This document shows positions 1-13,600 of a DNA stretch of 64,000 nucleotides, piece by piece. Under the pieces are notes generated by a model that worked only from the letters and a program-made list of their open reading frames with translations, ran no database searches and was not told the origin of the DNA. The position numbers and the translations under genes were made by a program. Numbering within the stretch: the first letter of the stretch is position 1; each line of letters starts with the position of its first letter. The stretch is from Albifimbria verrucaria (taxonomy: Eukaryota > Ascomycota > Sordariomycetes > Hypocreales > Stachybotryaceae): the NCBI GenBank assembly GCA_020081605.1, contig JAHREC010000018.1, positions 372,001 to 436,000 of the forward strand. The letters run 5' to 3'.

Positions 1-1
1 G

Positions 2-1640
2 TTTACTATCGTTGCGATACTGGGTGTTCTTAAAGCTGGTGGTGCATTTATGCTCCTAGACCCTAGTTTGCCCGATGATAGACTGCGATACCTATGCAGG
101 CAAGTTGGTGCCACTACAGCGGTAACATCCACTGCTTGTGCATCCAGACTGTGCAACATCATTGACCAGGGGAGAACTATTGCCATTGATAGGCATTTCT
201 TCAAGTTGAGAAGAACAGAATCGAAGAACATAAGGAAAGCAACCCCGACAATCCTGCGTATGTTATATTCACTTCAGGGAGTACAGGCGAGCCCAAGGGT
301 GTGGTAATCGAACACCAGTCTTGCTGTTCGGCAGTGGCGAGTCATCGTTCTATGAATATGAGTGCATCAATGCGCGCTTTGCAGTTTAGTTCATACAACT
401 TTGCAGGATCTATCATTGAGATTTTGATGACACTAATCCATGGCGGCTGTGTTTGCGTATTATCTGAGGAAGAGAGAGGTGCTCAGCTGGCTGAGTCTAT
501 CCGAAGAGTCAACGCGAATTGGTCTTTATGACCTCAACTGTGCTTGAAAACCTGAAACCAGACGACGTGCCCTGCTTGAAGACAATCTGTGTCGGTGGTG
601 AGCCTATCAAGAGAGCCCAAGTGAAGTTGTGGTCTGACAGAGTTCATCTTCGACAAACCTACGGCTCAGCAGAACAGTCCGGTGTGGTATCCTCTGCCAG
701 GCTAACCAACTCATCTTCTCCGCAAGATATTGGAAAAGCCACCAGGGAAAGGGTATGGCTTGTAGACGCCAGCAACGTGGATGAGTTGGCTCCTTGGGCG
801 TTCCTGGAGAAATTGTTATTGAAGGTCCAGTGGTTGCCCGTGAGTATATCGGGCAACCTGATAAGACAACAGCAGCAATGATACGAGCTCCACTATGGCG
901 CTCGAAATTCGGTCCGTTGGAACCACTGACTCGATTTTATAAAACTGGCGACTTGGGAGTGTACAAAGAAGATGGATCAATTTCACTCCTTGGCAGGCGA
1001 GATACACAAGTCAAGCTTCGAGGACAACGTATAGAGGCTGGAGAGATTGAGCACCAGATTAAACTGGCTTCAAACGAGGTAGTGGAAGTAGCAGTGGAAC
1101 TGGCGACTACATCAGACAGCACGCGAGGACCAGAGCTCGTAGCCTTCCTTGTGCTGCGTGGGGGCAATTCCTACAGCGAGTCGACGAGCGACATCATCCG
1201 GACGATACAAGCTAGACTGGAGAGACTATTACCCTATTATATGGTACCATCTCTCCTGGCTCCCGTAGTGGCATTACCGCTCACTGCGTCACGTAAGATA
1301 GACCGAAAACGTCTCCGGGAAATGGGTGCTTTAATTTCCCGAGACGAATTGGTTCAATTGCGTAGAATGGCAGCTGGAGTGAAGCGAGCGCCACGTACGG
1401 AAATCGAACGGCGAATCAGTATCCTATGGGCTCAGGTTTTGAATCTAGATTCCCGGAGTATAGGTATCGACGACAGTTTCTTCCGTCTCGGAGGCGATTC
1501 AATTGCAGCAATGAGGCTAGTGGGATTAGCACGTAAAGCTGGGTTGACGCTTTTGCCGCCGACATTTTCCGAAACCCAACTCTTTCAAGCCAAGCCGAAG
1601 CTTGCCTTATCACTGTATCTGACTCTAGCGATTCTTCGAT
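2..1640 (+). other. NRPS module 1: adenylation A1 (N-terminus missing) and carrier T1
   Basis: The window opens in core A2 (LKAGGAF). A3 (TSGSTGEPKG) lies near 270-300, a variant A5 (RQTYGSAE) near 650-670, A7 (YKTGDLG) near 942-960, A8 (KLRGQRIEAGEIE) near 1012-1050, and A10 near 1285-1310. A10 reads SRKIDR where SGKxDR is normal. The binding-pocket stretch at 397-420 reads NFAGSIIE. The Asp expected after Phe (GrsA position 235) is Ala, codon 403-405. T1 has FFRLGGDSIAAM near 1475-1510. Missing bases lie near 190-245, 525, 797 and 1,550. Confidence 0.9.
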
Positions 1641-4600
1641 TCCTCCTTTCAGTCTTTTGCATCAGGAAGAATCGCTCGGCAAGCTCCGCGAGGAATTGGC
1701 AGACCTTTGTGAGGTTGATCCTTCGCGGGTCGAAGATGCTTACCCCTGTACTCCTCTTCAAGAAGGTCTCTTGTCACTTACAGCAAAGCGAGAAGGTGAC
1801 TACGTGAAGCAGTCCATTCTTAGGTTGGGCACTGATGTCAACGTGGAACGTTTCTACACCGCCTGGGTTGAGGTGGTTGAGTCCCTTCCAATTTTACGTA
1901 CTCGAATTGTTGACCATGATAAACTTGGGCTTGTCCAGGTTGTATGCAACAACCCATTTGAATGGAGTGATACAAGAGAGACATTGGAAGAGTACAAGAG
2001 CAACCCTGATTCTAAGCTCATGAGGCTGGGAGGTCCACTGTCCCGTTACGCTCTTGTTACCGAAGGCGACGAGGGTAAAAGATATTTTGTATGGACGATC
2101 CATCATGCCTTATTCGACGGATGGTCCCTCTCATTAATTATGGAGCGGGTTTACAAGTCATACGAGGCTAAAGAGAGTCTAATCAACAAACCGGTAGTCT
2201 CCTTGAACTCATTTTTACAATACCTGGTGGTTGGGTTGCAAGACGTAGACACCGACATTTACTGGCAGAAATACTTGGCTGACGACACATTCGCCCTCTT
2301 TCCTCCATTACCATCCGATGTCCAGGAACCAGCAGTTGACGCTGTATTAGAAATAAAGCTCCCTTCAATACTCAAAGCCAACATCACCACGACGCCTTCG
2401 ATCTTGATACGTGCCGCGCTGGGCTTACTCATTAGTCAATATTCTGGCTCATCGGATGTAATTATTGGAGCAACACTTTCTGGGCGTAATGCACCTATTG
2501 CGGGCATCGAGGAACTTATTGCTCCAACAATTGCGACCGTACCCATTCGCATCAAAGTCTCTAGGGATGTATCCGTTGTAGAACTTCTTGAAACTCTTCA
2601 AGAAGAAGCAACCGAGATGATTGCACACGAACAAACAGGGTTGCAGCGCATTGCAAAGATCAATGACGATGGAAGAAACGCATGTCGGTTCCAGACGTTA
2701 CTGGTTGTTCACACCGGAGAAGAAGAAGATTTAGATAAAGAAGACATGTTCGGCACATGGCAGACTTCAGCCGATGAAAGCTCGTTTGCGACATATGCCA
2801 TCACTATTGAATGCTTCATCACCGAGGACGGGGTATTTCGATTAGGACCAGCTACGACACAAGGATAGTGGACTCATGGAAGATGGGGAGGATGCTGGAA
2901 CATCTTGGCACTTTAATTCAACGGCTCGCAAATTCCAAACCGGAGCAAACCGTTAAAGACATCTGTGACGTGTCTTCAAACGCTTCAGCAGTGCTCTCAA
3001 CATGGAATCAGACGGAGTCTCAATTGTTGGTGGAGAAGTGCATACACGATCTCATAGCCTCCCACGCTCAAGATCATCCAGATGCACCCGCTGTCAAGTC
3101 ATGGGATGGCGATCTTACGAGAAGCGATTTAGATGAGCATTCAACTCGACTCGCTCATAAACTTACTGACTTGGGTGTGGGGCCCGAAATTATTGTGCCG
3201 GTCTGTTTCGAGAAGTCAAAATGGACTGTGGTTGCAATGCTCAGTGTTCTCAAAGCTGGAGGAGCTTTTGTCCTGCTTGACCCCGGATTACCAGATACTA
3301 GGATCCAAACCCTTTGTAAGAAGGTAAAAGCGATAGCCGCTTTAACGTCGACTAGCTGTAAGACACGTCTTGCACAATTTGTTGATAACCCGATTGCGGT
3401 AAATTCCGAGCTATTAGAAAGGCTTGCAACAAGCGAATATCGACAGAAAATAGCCACGACGCCGTCAAATGCCGCCTATATCATCTTCACTTCGGGAAGT
3501 ACAGGTGAACCTAAAGGTGTCATCATCGAACATCGAGCTTACTGTTCCGCTGCCATTCGACATGGCTCTGTGATGAATATGAATGCAGAAACACGAGCCT
3601 TGCAGTTTGGTTCGTACAATTTCGCCGGTGCCATCATGGAGCAGTTGATGACATTGATATATGGAGGATGTGTCTGTATTCCTTCAGAAGAACAACGTGG
3701 TACTCAACTTTCGCGCGCTATACAGACACTGGGAGCTAATTGGGCTTTTCTAACATCCACAACCTTGGCCAACTTAGACCCCGAAGCCGTGCCGTCTCTT
3801 CGCACTATATGTATTGGTGGTGAGCCCATTAGGGCTGCTCAAATCAGACAGTGGGCAGCAACACCAGATCGCATGCTTCGTCAGACATACGGCAGTGCTG
3901 AGACTGCTGCCGTAGTATCTTCAAGCCACCTTGGAATATCTTCTAGCACAAGGGACGTGGGTAAACCAACCGCCGGAAACTATTGGATTGTAGATCCTCT
4001 AGATCACGATCAGCTCCTCCCAATAGGCGCGCCTGGTGAAGTTATTATCGAAGGTCCTACAATTGGCCGTGAGTATCTCGAGGACAGCCTCAAATCAGCT
4101 GCTGCTTTATTACGACGCCAAGTTGGAGATCCGGATTCGGACACTTACAAAAGGGCTCAAAATTCTACAAGACTGGTGACCTTGCCGCGTACACAGAAGA
4201 TGGATCGATTGAACTGCTTGGGCGCAAGGATATGCAAGTTAAATTGCGCGGCCAACGAATTGAGATCGGTGAGATCGAATATCAGGCAAGACTAGCCAGC
4301 CCTGATATAAAGCAAGCAGTGGTTGAGCTTGCCCATATCCACGACACAGCCACCCAAGGCCCACAGCTAGTAGGATTCCTCGTTATAGAGTCCCAGCCTG
4401 AGAACACAGGGTACGGGGTTTTCCAAGAACACGACGATGGCCTAGAATTGGACCAAAGCGTGATTAAGATTATCAGAAACACCCAAACTTGGCTTGAAAG
4501 CCGGCTTCCCCATTTCATGGTTCCATCGATCTTATTTCCAATTTCCAAGCTCCCGCTCACAATCTCCGGTAAAACTGACCGAAGACGCCTGAAGCAAATA

Positions 4601-7600
4601 GCTTCAGAGCTATCAGCAAAAGAACTACAAATCATTCGAGCAGCTACTTGGGGTCAGAAACGGACTCCTCGTACCAAAGCCGAGAGTCGCCTCAGAGATA
4701 TGTGGTCCCAAGTACTAAATTTGGATCCCAATGATATCGGCCTCGATGACAGTTTCTTCCGACTGGGTGGTGACTCCATTTCTGCTATGAAATTGGTTGG
4801 GCTAGCTCACAAACATACCGTAAACCTCACGGTATCGGATGTCTTTCGACAGCCAGTTCTTGCAGCTCAAGCAAGAATACTGTCAGAGCCTGTTGATAGC
4901 CTCTTGAACGAGCCAATAGCACCCTTTTCACTCCTAAGAGGGTACACCAGCGAGTCAAGCCTATTGCAAGACCTCAGTTCCTTGTGCCACATGGAAGAAG
5001 CCCTTATTGAAGATGCTTATCCTTGTACGCCTCTGCAAGAGGGGTTGTTATCATTGACGAGTAAGAGGGCGGGTGACTATGTAATGCAAGCTGTTCTAGA
5101 GCTGCATGAAGAAGTGGATGAAGGCATTCTTATGTCGGCGTGGGAACTCCTTGTTACCTCAAATCCGATATATCGCACTCACATCGTTCAGCATAGCACC
5201 CTGGGACTTATGCAAGTTGTGTGTAAGGAAACCATTGAGTGGAAACGAGCTCAAAACTTGGATGAGTATCTTGAAGAAGACAAATCCTTACCAATGGGAC
5301 TCGGAGACAGGCTTTCAAGGTTCTGTATTGTGGGATCCGATGGAAGACAACCACGATTTCTTGTTTGGACGGTCCATCACGCGGCATATGATGGATGGTC
5401 CTTCCCGCTCTCAGTGGAGCAAGTCAGCAAAGCCTATGCAGGGTTTCCACCTGGCGCAACGGCCGGGTTCAATAGCTTTGTGAAGCAAACCCTTGACCAA
5501 GATCACGGTGAAGTCGAAAGTTACTGGCGAACACAAATGGCCAACCCTGATTTCATGCCATTCCCACAGCTGCCTGCCTCGAAATCTGAGCCTAGGGCTG
5601 ATAAAATTCTAGAAGATAGCTTTCCCACACCACGAAAAACCGAGGTAACAACATCCACAATACTACGTGGAGCATTAGCAATTGTCTTGAGCCAGTATAC
5701 CAACTCTCAAGATGTCATCTTCGGTGCGACAGTGTCAGGTCGCAACGCTCCCGTACAAGGTATTGACAGTATCATTGGGCCGACAATTGCTACAGTCCCG
5801 GTAAGAATCGAGGTGCCATCATCATCGACTGTTCAAGAATACTTGCATCAGATTCAGCGCCAATCAACAGAAATGATAGCTTATGAACAGTCCGGTTTGC
5901 ACCGAATCGCCAGATTAGACGAGAATTGCCGTACGGGTTGTAGTTTTCAGACCTTACTGGCTGTACAGCCTGAAGACAACTCACCAACGGAGGACACCAT
6001 TGGAAGTTGGCGGACAGCCCTAGATCAGGAGGGATTCGTCACCTACGCAATTGCCTTGGAGTGCATGCTAGGCACCGACAACGTGCGTGTTAAAGCTAAC
6101 TTTGACTCTAGCATTGTCAGCGAATGGCAGGTAAAACAACTAATTTTACAGCTTGGTATCGCAGTTGAGCAATTAGCAACAAAGAACGACAAGACTGTGC
6201 AAAGTCTTAACACTCTATCAGCAGAAGATGAGGCTCAAATATGGAGCTGGAACAAAGACGTGCCTACGGCAGTTGAGAACTGTCTGCATGATCTTATTCG
6301 CGAACATATACATACAAGACCGGAGGCTATCGCACTTTGCTCAGAAGATGCTGAAATCTCCTATGCTCAGCTCGACACATTGTCAACGCGGCTTTCTTCC
6401 CATATATCCAAACATAGGTCCATGACTTCAGGTGCCGCGATGGTTATACCGCTCTATTTCGAAAAGTCTATTTGGGCGATTGTCGCAATCCTTGGCGTGT
6501 TGAAAGCTGGCGGTGCATTTGTTCTTGTTGACCCCAGTCTACCTGCTACACGTCGGGAGTATATTATCAACCAGGCAGGGGGTTTGGTCTTGTTTTGTCC
6601 TCTGCACAAGAGGCTGATAACATTATGGCCAACAACAGAGAAGTCTTTAGGGTTGATTCTGATACACTGCTTGCCCTCCCCAATGGAGAATATTCCGAGA
6701 ATCGTATCTCTCCTGAGTCTCCGGCGTATGTTATTTTTACGTCTGGAAGTACAGGAAAACCGAAAGGAGTTGTTGTCAGTCACCGTGCTGCCAGCACTGG
6801 ATGTTCACACCATGGCCGCGCGATAGGCTTTGGCAGTAATACGCGAACACTTCAATTCTCCTCATATGCATTTGATGCTTGTATTATGGAGATTCTCACC
6901 ACTCTTCTATTCGGGGTTGTGTCTGTATGCCTCAAACTCAACTGTCTGATATTGACCATACAATTCGTTGTTTGGATGTCAACACTGCGATCTTGACGCC
7001 AGGTGTTGCCAGGCTGCTCCAACCCGACTCAATAAGAAGACTACAAACCATTGTTTTATGCGGTGAAAAGCCTACAGATAAGGATATTCAGATGTTCTCT
7101 GGAGTTGCAAGAGCATACAACGGGTACGGTCCTGCGGAATGCACTGTTTGTTGTTCAATCAGCACAATAGATACGAACGTGGAAAGTCAATGTATCGGTT
7201 ACGCTGTGGGGTCCGTATCGTGGATCGTGTCACCTGAGGATCACAAGAACCTTCTACCTATCGGTGCGATAGGCGAACTACTTATTGAAGGTCACATCCT
7301 AGCTGATGGCTACCTTGACGATTCGCGGAAAACCGCCGAGGCATTCATTGACGCCCCGGACTGGTTGCTCCGAGGGAATGATCACCAAGAAGGACGCCGT
7401 GGTAAATTATACAAGACTGGAGATCTCGTACGATATAATCCAGACGGGAAAATGGTCTTTATTGGGCGTAAAGACAATCAAGCTAAGATCCGCGGCCAGC
7501 GTCTTGAGCTTGCAGAGGTTGAACATCATGTCCGCGAGTGTCTCGGTGGCAGTACCAGCGTAGCAGCTGAAATGATTAAGCTGAAAGATGAGCTTGAAAA

Positions 7601-10600
7601 GACGCACCTGACTATTTTTATTAGCGGCGATGTTTCTAAATCATCTTACCGAGAGAACGGGGTCGCACTCCAGACACTGGGTGAGGTTGCAGGCGGTGTT
7701 TACTTGATAAAACCTGGTATCGACTTTGAACACGATTTGTCTCTACGACTACCATCATATATGGTACCTACATTATACTTTAACCTTTCAAGTATACCAC
7801 GAACGGCCTCTGGAAAAGTTGATTCAAAACGATTGCGGGCTTTGGGGTCAGCCCTTTCAGCTAATGACCTCGCTCAAGGACTTACTGGGTCCATCATAGA
7901 GAAACGGCAGCCATCTACCTCAAAAGAGAAACTCATACATGATATATGGGCCAACATACTTCACCTCCCCAGCAATAGCATCGGCACTGAAGACAACTTT
8001 TTACACCTTGGTGGAGACTCAGTCACAGCCATGATGGTGGTTGGCGAAGCGCGGAAGCTTGGCCTTCACTTTGGCGTTGCTGACGTACTTCGCCAGCAGA
8101 ACATACGCCGGCTTGCAGATATTGCTACGATTGATTTGAAGGCTGATTCAAGCATAATTCCACGTAATGAGCTCCAAGGGCCAGTGGAGCAATCATTTGC
8201 CCAGAGTCGGCTGTGGTTTCTTGACCAACTCTACCCTGAGTCAACCCAATATCTTATGCCATATGCAATCCGCATACGAGGATCACTTCACATTGATGCA
8301 CTAAGTGCAGCCATTTCAACTTTAGAAAATCGACATGAAACACTCCGAACCACCTTTATGTCTCAGAATGACGTCGAACTACAGGTGATTCACCCGTTCC
8401 AGCAAAAGAATTTGAGGGTCGTCGAAATCCCTATTGGTAGAGAAGAGCTGTTGAATGAGATTTTGGATACTGAACAAAATACCCCATTCGATCTCAAGAA
8501 CGAAGTGGGATGGAGAGTTACACTATATCGAATGGGAGAACATGACCATGTTCTTTCAATCATAATGCATCACATTATCAGCGATGGATGGTCAGCTAGC
8601 ATTCTTCAACGAGAGCTCTCAGCCTTTTATTCGGCTGCTCTCCATGGCCAGGATCCACTTTCACGAGTTACTCCTTTACCTATCAACTATCGAGATTATG
8701 CCTTATGGCAAAAACAGCAAGATCAAATCGATGAGTATCAGCAGCAGCTCATTTACTGGACTACGCAACTTGAAAATAGCCAACCGGCCGAGCTGTTTTG
8801 CGACTACCCACGACCTTCAACATTGTCAGGCCAATCCGAGATACAGAATATAGTTATTGGAGATGCTCTCTTCGAAGATTTACAGAGGTTCTGTAAGGAA
8901 AACGGAGTGACCCCTTTTATTGTTCTCTTTTCTGCCTTTAGAGCCACGCACTACCGCCTCACGGGATCTAAAGACGCAACAATTGGTACGGCAAATGCAA
9001 ATCGCGATAAGTGGCAACTGAAAGATTTGATTGGCTTTTTCGTTAACATGCAATGCCTGAGAGTCAAAATTAATGAGGAAGAAACATTCGAAGACCTCGT
9101 TCATCAAGTTGATGAGGTCAACCAGGCCTCATTGGATAATCCAGATGTTCCCTTTGAACAGGTTGTCGCCGAGCTAAAAAGCGGCAAAACAGAGACATAT
9201 CTCGTCAGCCTCTGGTGCAGATGGTGTTCACTTTGCACTCACAAAAGGATCTAAACAATTTCAAGTTAGAAGGCCTTGATACCGATAACCTGCACGTGGC
9301 TCTAGCATCAAGGTTTGATCTCGAGTTTCACGTTACACAAGAGGAACATTGCTTCAGGGGTGAAGTTGCATTTTCCACCCAATTATTCGACGGAAAAACA
9401 ATAAGCAATATGCTTGCCGTTTTTCATACAATGCTGAAGGAGGGTATTCGCAACCCCACAGCATCTATTGATAACATGATCCTCACCAACGAAAATGATT
9501 TATGTGCCCTGGACGAGTTAAACTTACTCAGGGTTGATCATACAGACTATCCACGCGAATCCAGCATAGTTGATATCTTCCTCCAGCAAGTTGCCGCCAA
9601 TCAACACAGGATTGCGGTAAAAGACACCAAAGAGGAGTTGACCTACGCAGAACTAGATCGCAGATCTGATGTGATATGTAACTGGCTGATTCAGCAGTCG
9701 CTTCCCAAAGAGCACCTTGTCGGTGTTTACTCGCACCGATCATGCTGGACTATTGCAGCCTTTTTGGGCATTCTCAAAGCCAACATGGCTTATCTCCCCT
9801 GGACTCGAAACTTCCAGCCAAGCGCATTGAAGATATCTTGAGCGGTTTGAACGGGCAAAAGATCGTTCTACTTGGTCCGGATACCCAACTTCCGAACGTA
9901 CAAGTTGACGACATCGACTTCATGAAATTGAACAATATCAAGAATATGTGCACCTCCAAACCGCTTAGTACGGCAGGCCCGTCGGCCAGCAGCCTTGCAT
10001 ATACTATGTTCACCTCAGGCTCAACTGGCAAACCCAAAGGCGTAATGATTGAGCATCGAGGCGTTTTGAGACTTGTTACCAAAAACAGAATTGTGCAAGC
10101 CCTTCCCGCAGCACCCACAATGGCCCATATGGGTAACATTTCGTTCGATATAACAACCTGGGAGATTTATGCCTCATTATTGAATGGTGGCACAATCATT
10201 TGCATTGATCACATGACGGTTTTGGACAATGAAGCCTTGGCCGAAACGTTCTCGCAAGAAAAAGTCAACACAGCCATTCTTACACCGGCTATTCTTAAAC
10301 ATTGTCTCTCGGAGTCTCCTGCTATGTTAAAGCGTTTAGAATTACTTTTAGTAGGAGGCGACAAACCTGACGGGCGGGACTTGTTACATGCACAGCAAAT
10401 TACAAATGGCAAGATTGTTAACGCATATGGTCCTACGGAAAACACCGTCATAAGCACATTGTATTGGTTCCGGCCGACAGACTATCTTCACAATGGTGTA
10501 CCTATCGGACGCGCCATCGATAACTCCGGCGCCTATGTGGTAGACTCTCATATGTGCTTGGTTCCGTTAGGAGTTGTGGGAGAGCTTCTTGTTACAGGTG

Positions 10601-13600
10601 ATGGCCTAGCAAGAGGATATACCGATCCTGCTAGCAATATCAACCGTTTCGTCTCAACAGTAATTGGAGGAAAAGAAGTAAGAGCATACAGAACAGGAGA
10701 CTACGTCCGCTATCGTCCTCTAGACGGCCAGTTGGAATTTTTGGACGAATTGACGGACAGGTCAAAGTCCAAGGAAATCGTGTGGAACTTGGAGAAATTG
10801 AATCGATTATGAAGAGGGACTCTGCAATAAACGACGCTGTCATCATCACAAACGAGAAAGAAGGAGGTGAAACCAGACTTGTTGGCTTCGTCACGATTTC
10901 AGAGGATGATATGATTGAAGATAACGAAAACGACAACACAGCTGAAATCGGTGATGAGGCAGAACATGTGGCAGTATGGGAAACTTTGTTTAACTCTGAC
11001 AAATATCTTGGATTCGAGGACATTCAAGAAACGTCAATTGGTCGAGATTTCACATCATGGACTTCAATGTATGATGGGAAATTAATCGATACGAACGAGA
11101 TGAACGAGTGGCTCGATGACACTATTCGAGACGTTCTCAACGGCGGCGAAGCAGGAAATGTTTTAGAGATTGGAACTGGCACCGGAATGATGCTTTTCAA
11201 TCTGAACAAAGGGTTGAAAAGCTACGTTGGGCTGGAACCTACTGAAAAAGCAATATCGTTCGTACATAAAGCATCAACAATCATACCTGATCTTTCGAGC
11301 AAAATTTACATTCAGAAGGGCACAGCAACTGATATCCAGAAGCTTAAGAAGCTCAATTCACCAAATCTTGTCATCATTAACTCAGTCGCTCAGTACTTCC
11401 CCAGCCAGGATTACCTATACAAGGTCATTGAGCAAATCCTTCAATTGGATGGTGTCGAAACAGTTTACATGGGAGATGTGCGATCACAAGCTCTCTACAG
11501 AGAATTCCAAGTCACCAAAGCTTTACATGATCTGGATCAAAACGCAACCCGGGATGATATCCTCAGGCATATGGAGAAAACAGCACAAGCGGAGCAAGAG
11601 CTGTTGATTGATCCAGGATTCTTTACGGCCCTACGAGATCGTTTCCCTGGACTTGTTGAACACGTGGAAATTTTCCCCAAAAGATGGAATCTATAAATGA
11701 GCTGAGCTGCTACCGATATGCGGCTGTATTGCATATCAGGAGCCAAGTGCAAAAACGAATAGTTCAACAACTTCCACCAGGCAAGGATTGGGTTGACTTT
11801 CAAGCCGAGGGCCTCAACCGCACATCACTACATGACAAGCTACAAGACCATTTGTCCAGCGCTGAGCCCATTTTAATTACCAATATTCCATACAGGTATA
11901 CAATGCTGGAGAAATTAATTCTCGACGACATCGAAAATAACTCTAAGAGCACCATGGCCGGGTTCCATGAGAAGGCTCGGGACAGCTGTTCATTATCCGC
12001 CACTGACCTCCATGAATTAGCCGCACAAACTGGATATAAGGTTGAGCTAAGTTGGGCAAGGCAGTATTCTCAAAGAGGTGGTCTTGATGCTGTCTTTCAC
12101 CAGTATCGATCAGAACCATCCAATTGCAGGACACTGTTCAATTTCCCTACAGATCATGAGGGTCGTGCTCATCATACATTTACTAGTCAACCTTTACGAC
12201 AGCGGCTCAAGCAAAGACTTGAATTCCAGCTTCTTGAAACATTGCGTAGTCAACTTCCTTCCTATATGGTACCAGAAACTGTCATGGTGCTAGAAAAATG
12301 CCAGTCAACGCGAATGGAAAAGTTGATCGCCGGGCGCTGTCTAAGAGCATCCCAAAACTTTCTTTAATACGATCAGAACAGGATCAGATCTATCAGCCAA
12401 GCTCAAGCATCGAGCGCCACTTGCAACAGGTTTGGAGTGGAGTCCTTTACATGAGTCCTGCTTCAATTGGCGCTGAAGACAATTTCTTCTTACTTGGTGG
12501 TGATTCTATTGCTGCTATGAAAGCCGTCAGTCGGGCAAGAAAAATGGGAATTAACATCACCGTGGCAGACATTTTCAGACATCCAACTCTTGCAGCACAA
12601 GCCAGAGTTTGTGAAAGCCAAAGTACTAGCAGCCAAGAGGGACATCCAGCTTCTGATGACATGGACGATACAACCCCTTTTCACTGCTGGAAGCAACAGA
12701 ATCTATATCGGATTTGAAAAGTGAACTGGCTGCTCTTATCGGTACTAAACCCACAAAGATCGACGATGCATACCCTTGTACCCCTTACAAGAGGGGTTAA
12801 TGTCACTTACAGCGAAACGCGATGGTAGCTACGTGAGGCAAACCTACCTTGAATTGTCTCATGATGTAGACGTTACGGTACTCCGAGCCGCATGGGAAGA
12901 GGTCCACAGTTCCACCCCAATTCTTCGCACCAGGATCGTGTCTCATCCACGACATGGTCTGACCCAAGTTGTTTGTGGGGTGATATCGAATGGGAAGAGT
13001 CTGATGATCTTCAGGATCATCTAAACCATGACGCTGCCAAACGCATGGGATTAGGAGATGCTTTGTCAAGATACGGCTTGGTGAAAGACAGTAACAACAA
13101 TCCTAAGTATCTTACTTGGACTGTACACCACGCTCTTTACGATGGATGGTCCCATAACTTGATCCTTGGGCTAGTGAGTCGCGCATATCATGGTCAGAAG
13201 AATTCATCTCGTGCCCCTGGCTTTAGCTCTTTTGTCAAATCTCTGCCAAATTCAAATGATGCAAGTATAGAAGACTACTGGCAGAGGTATCTGGAGAACG
13301 GAAATTTCGTCGTCTTTCCTTCTTTGCCGCCCACAATCCGAGAGCCAGTAGCGGACGAAACGCTCAGCTTCAATGTACCAACAATGGTAAAAAGCAATTC
13401 ACAATGGCTACATTAGTCCGCGCAGGTTTAGCCCTTGTCCTGGATCAGTTTCAGAACTCTTCTGATGTGATTTTTGGTGCGGTTGTATCAGGACGCAATG
13501 CCGCAGTGCGCGGTATCGATGAAATCGTCGGGCCTACTATTGCTACTGTACCAGTCCGAATTAATGTAGATCACAAACAGACTGTACAAGAGCTCTTAGA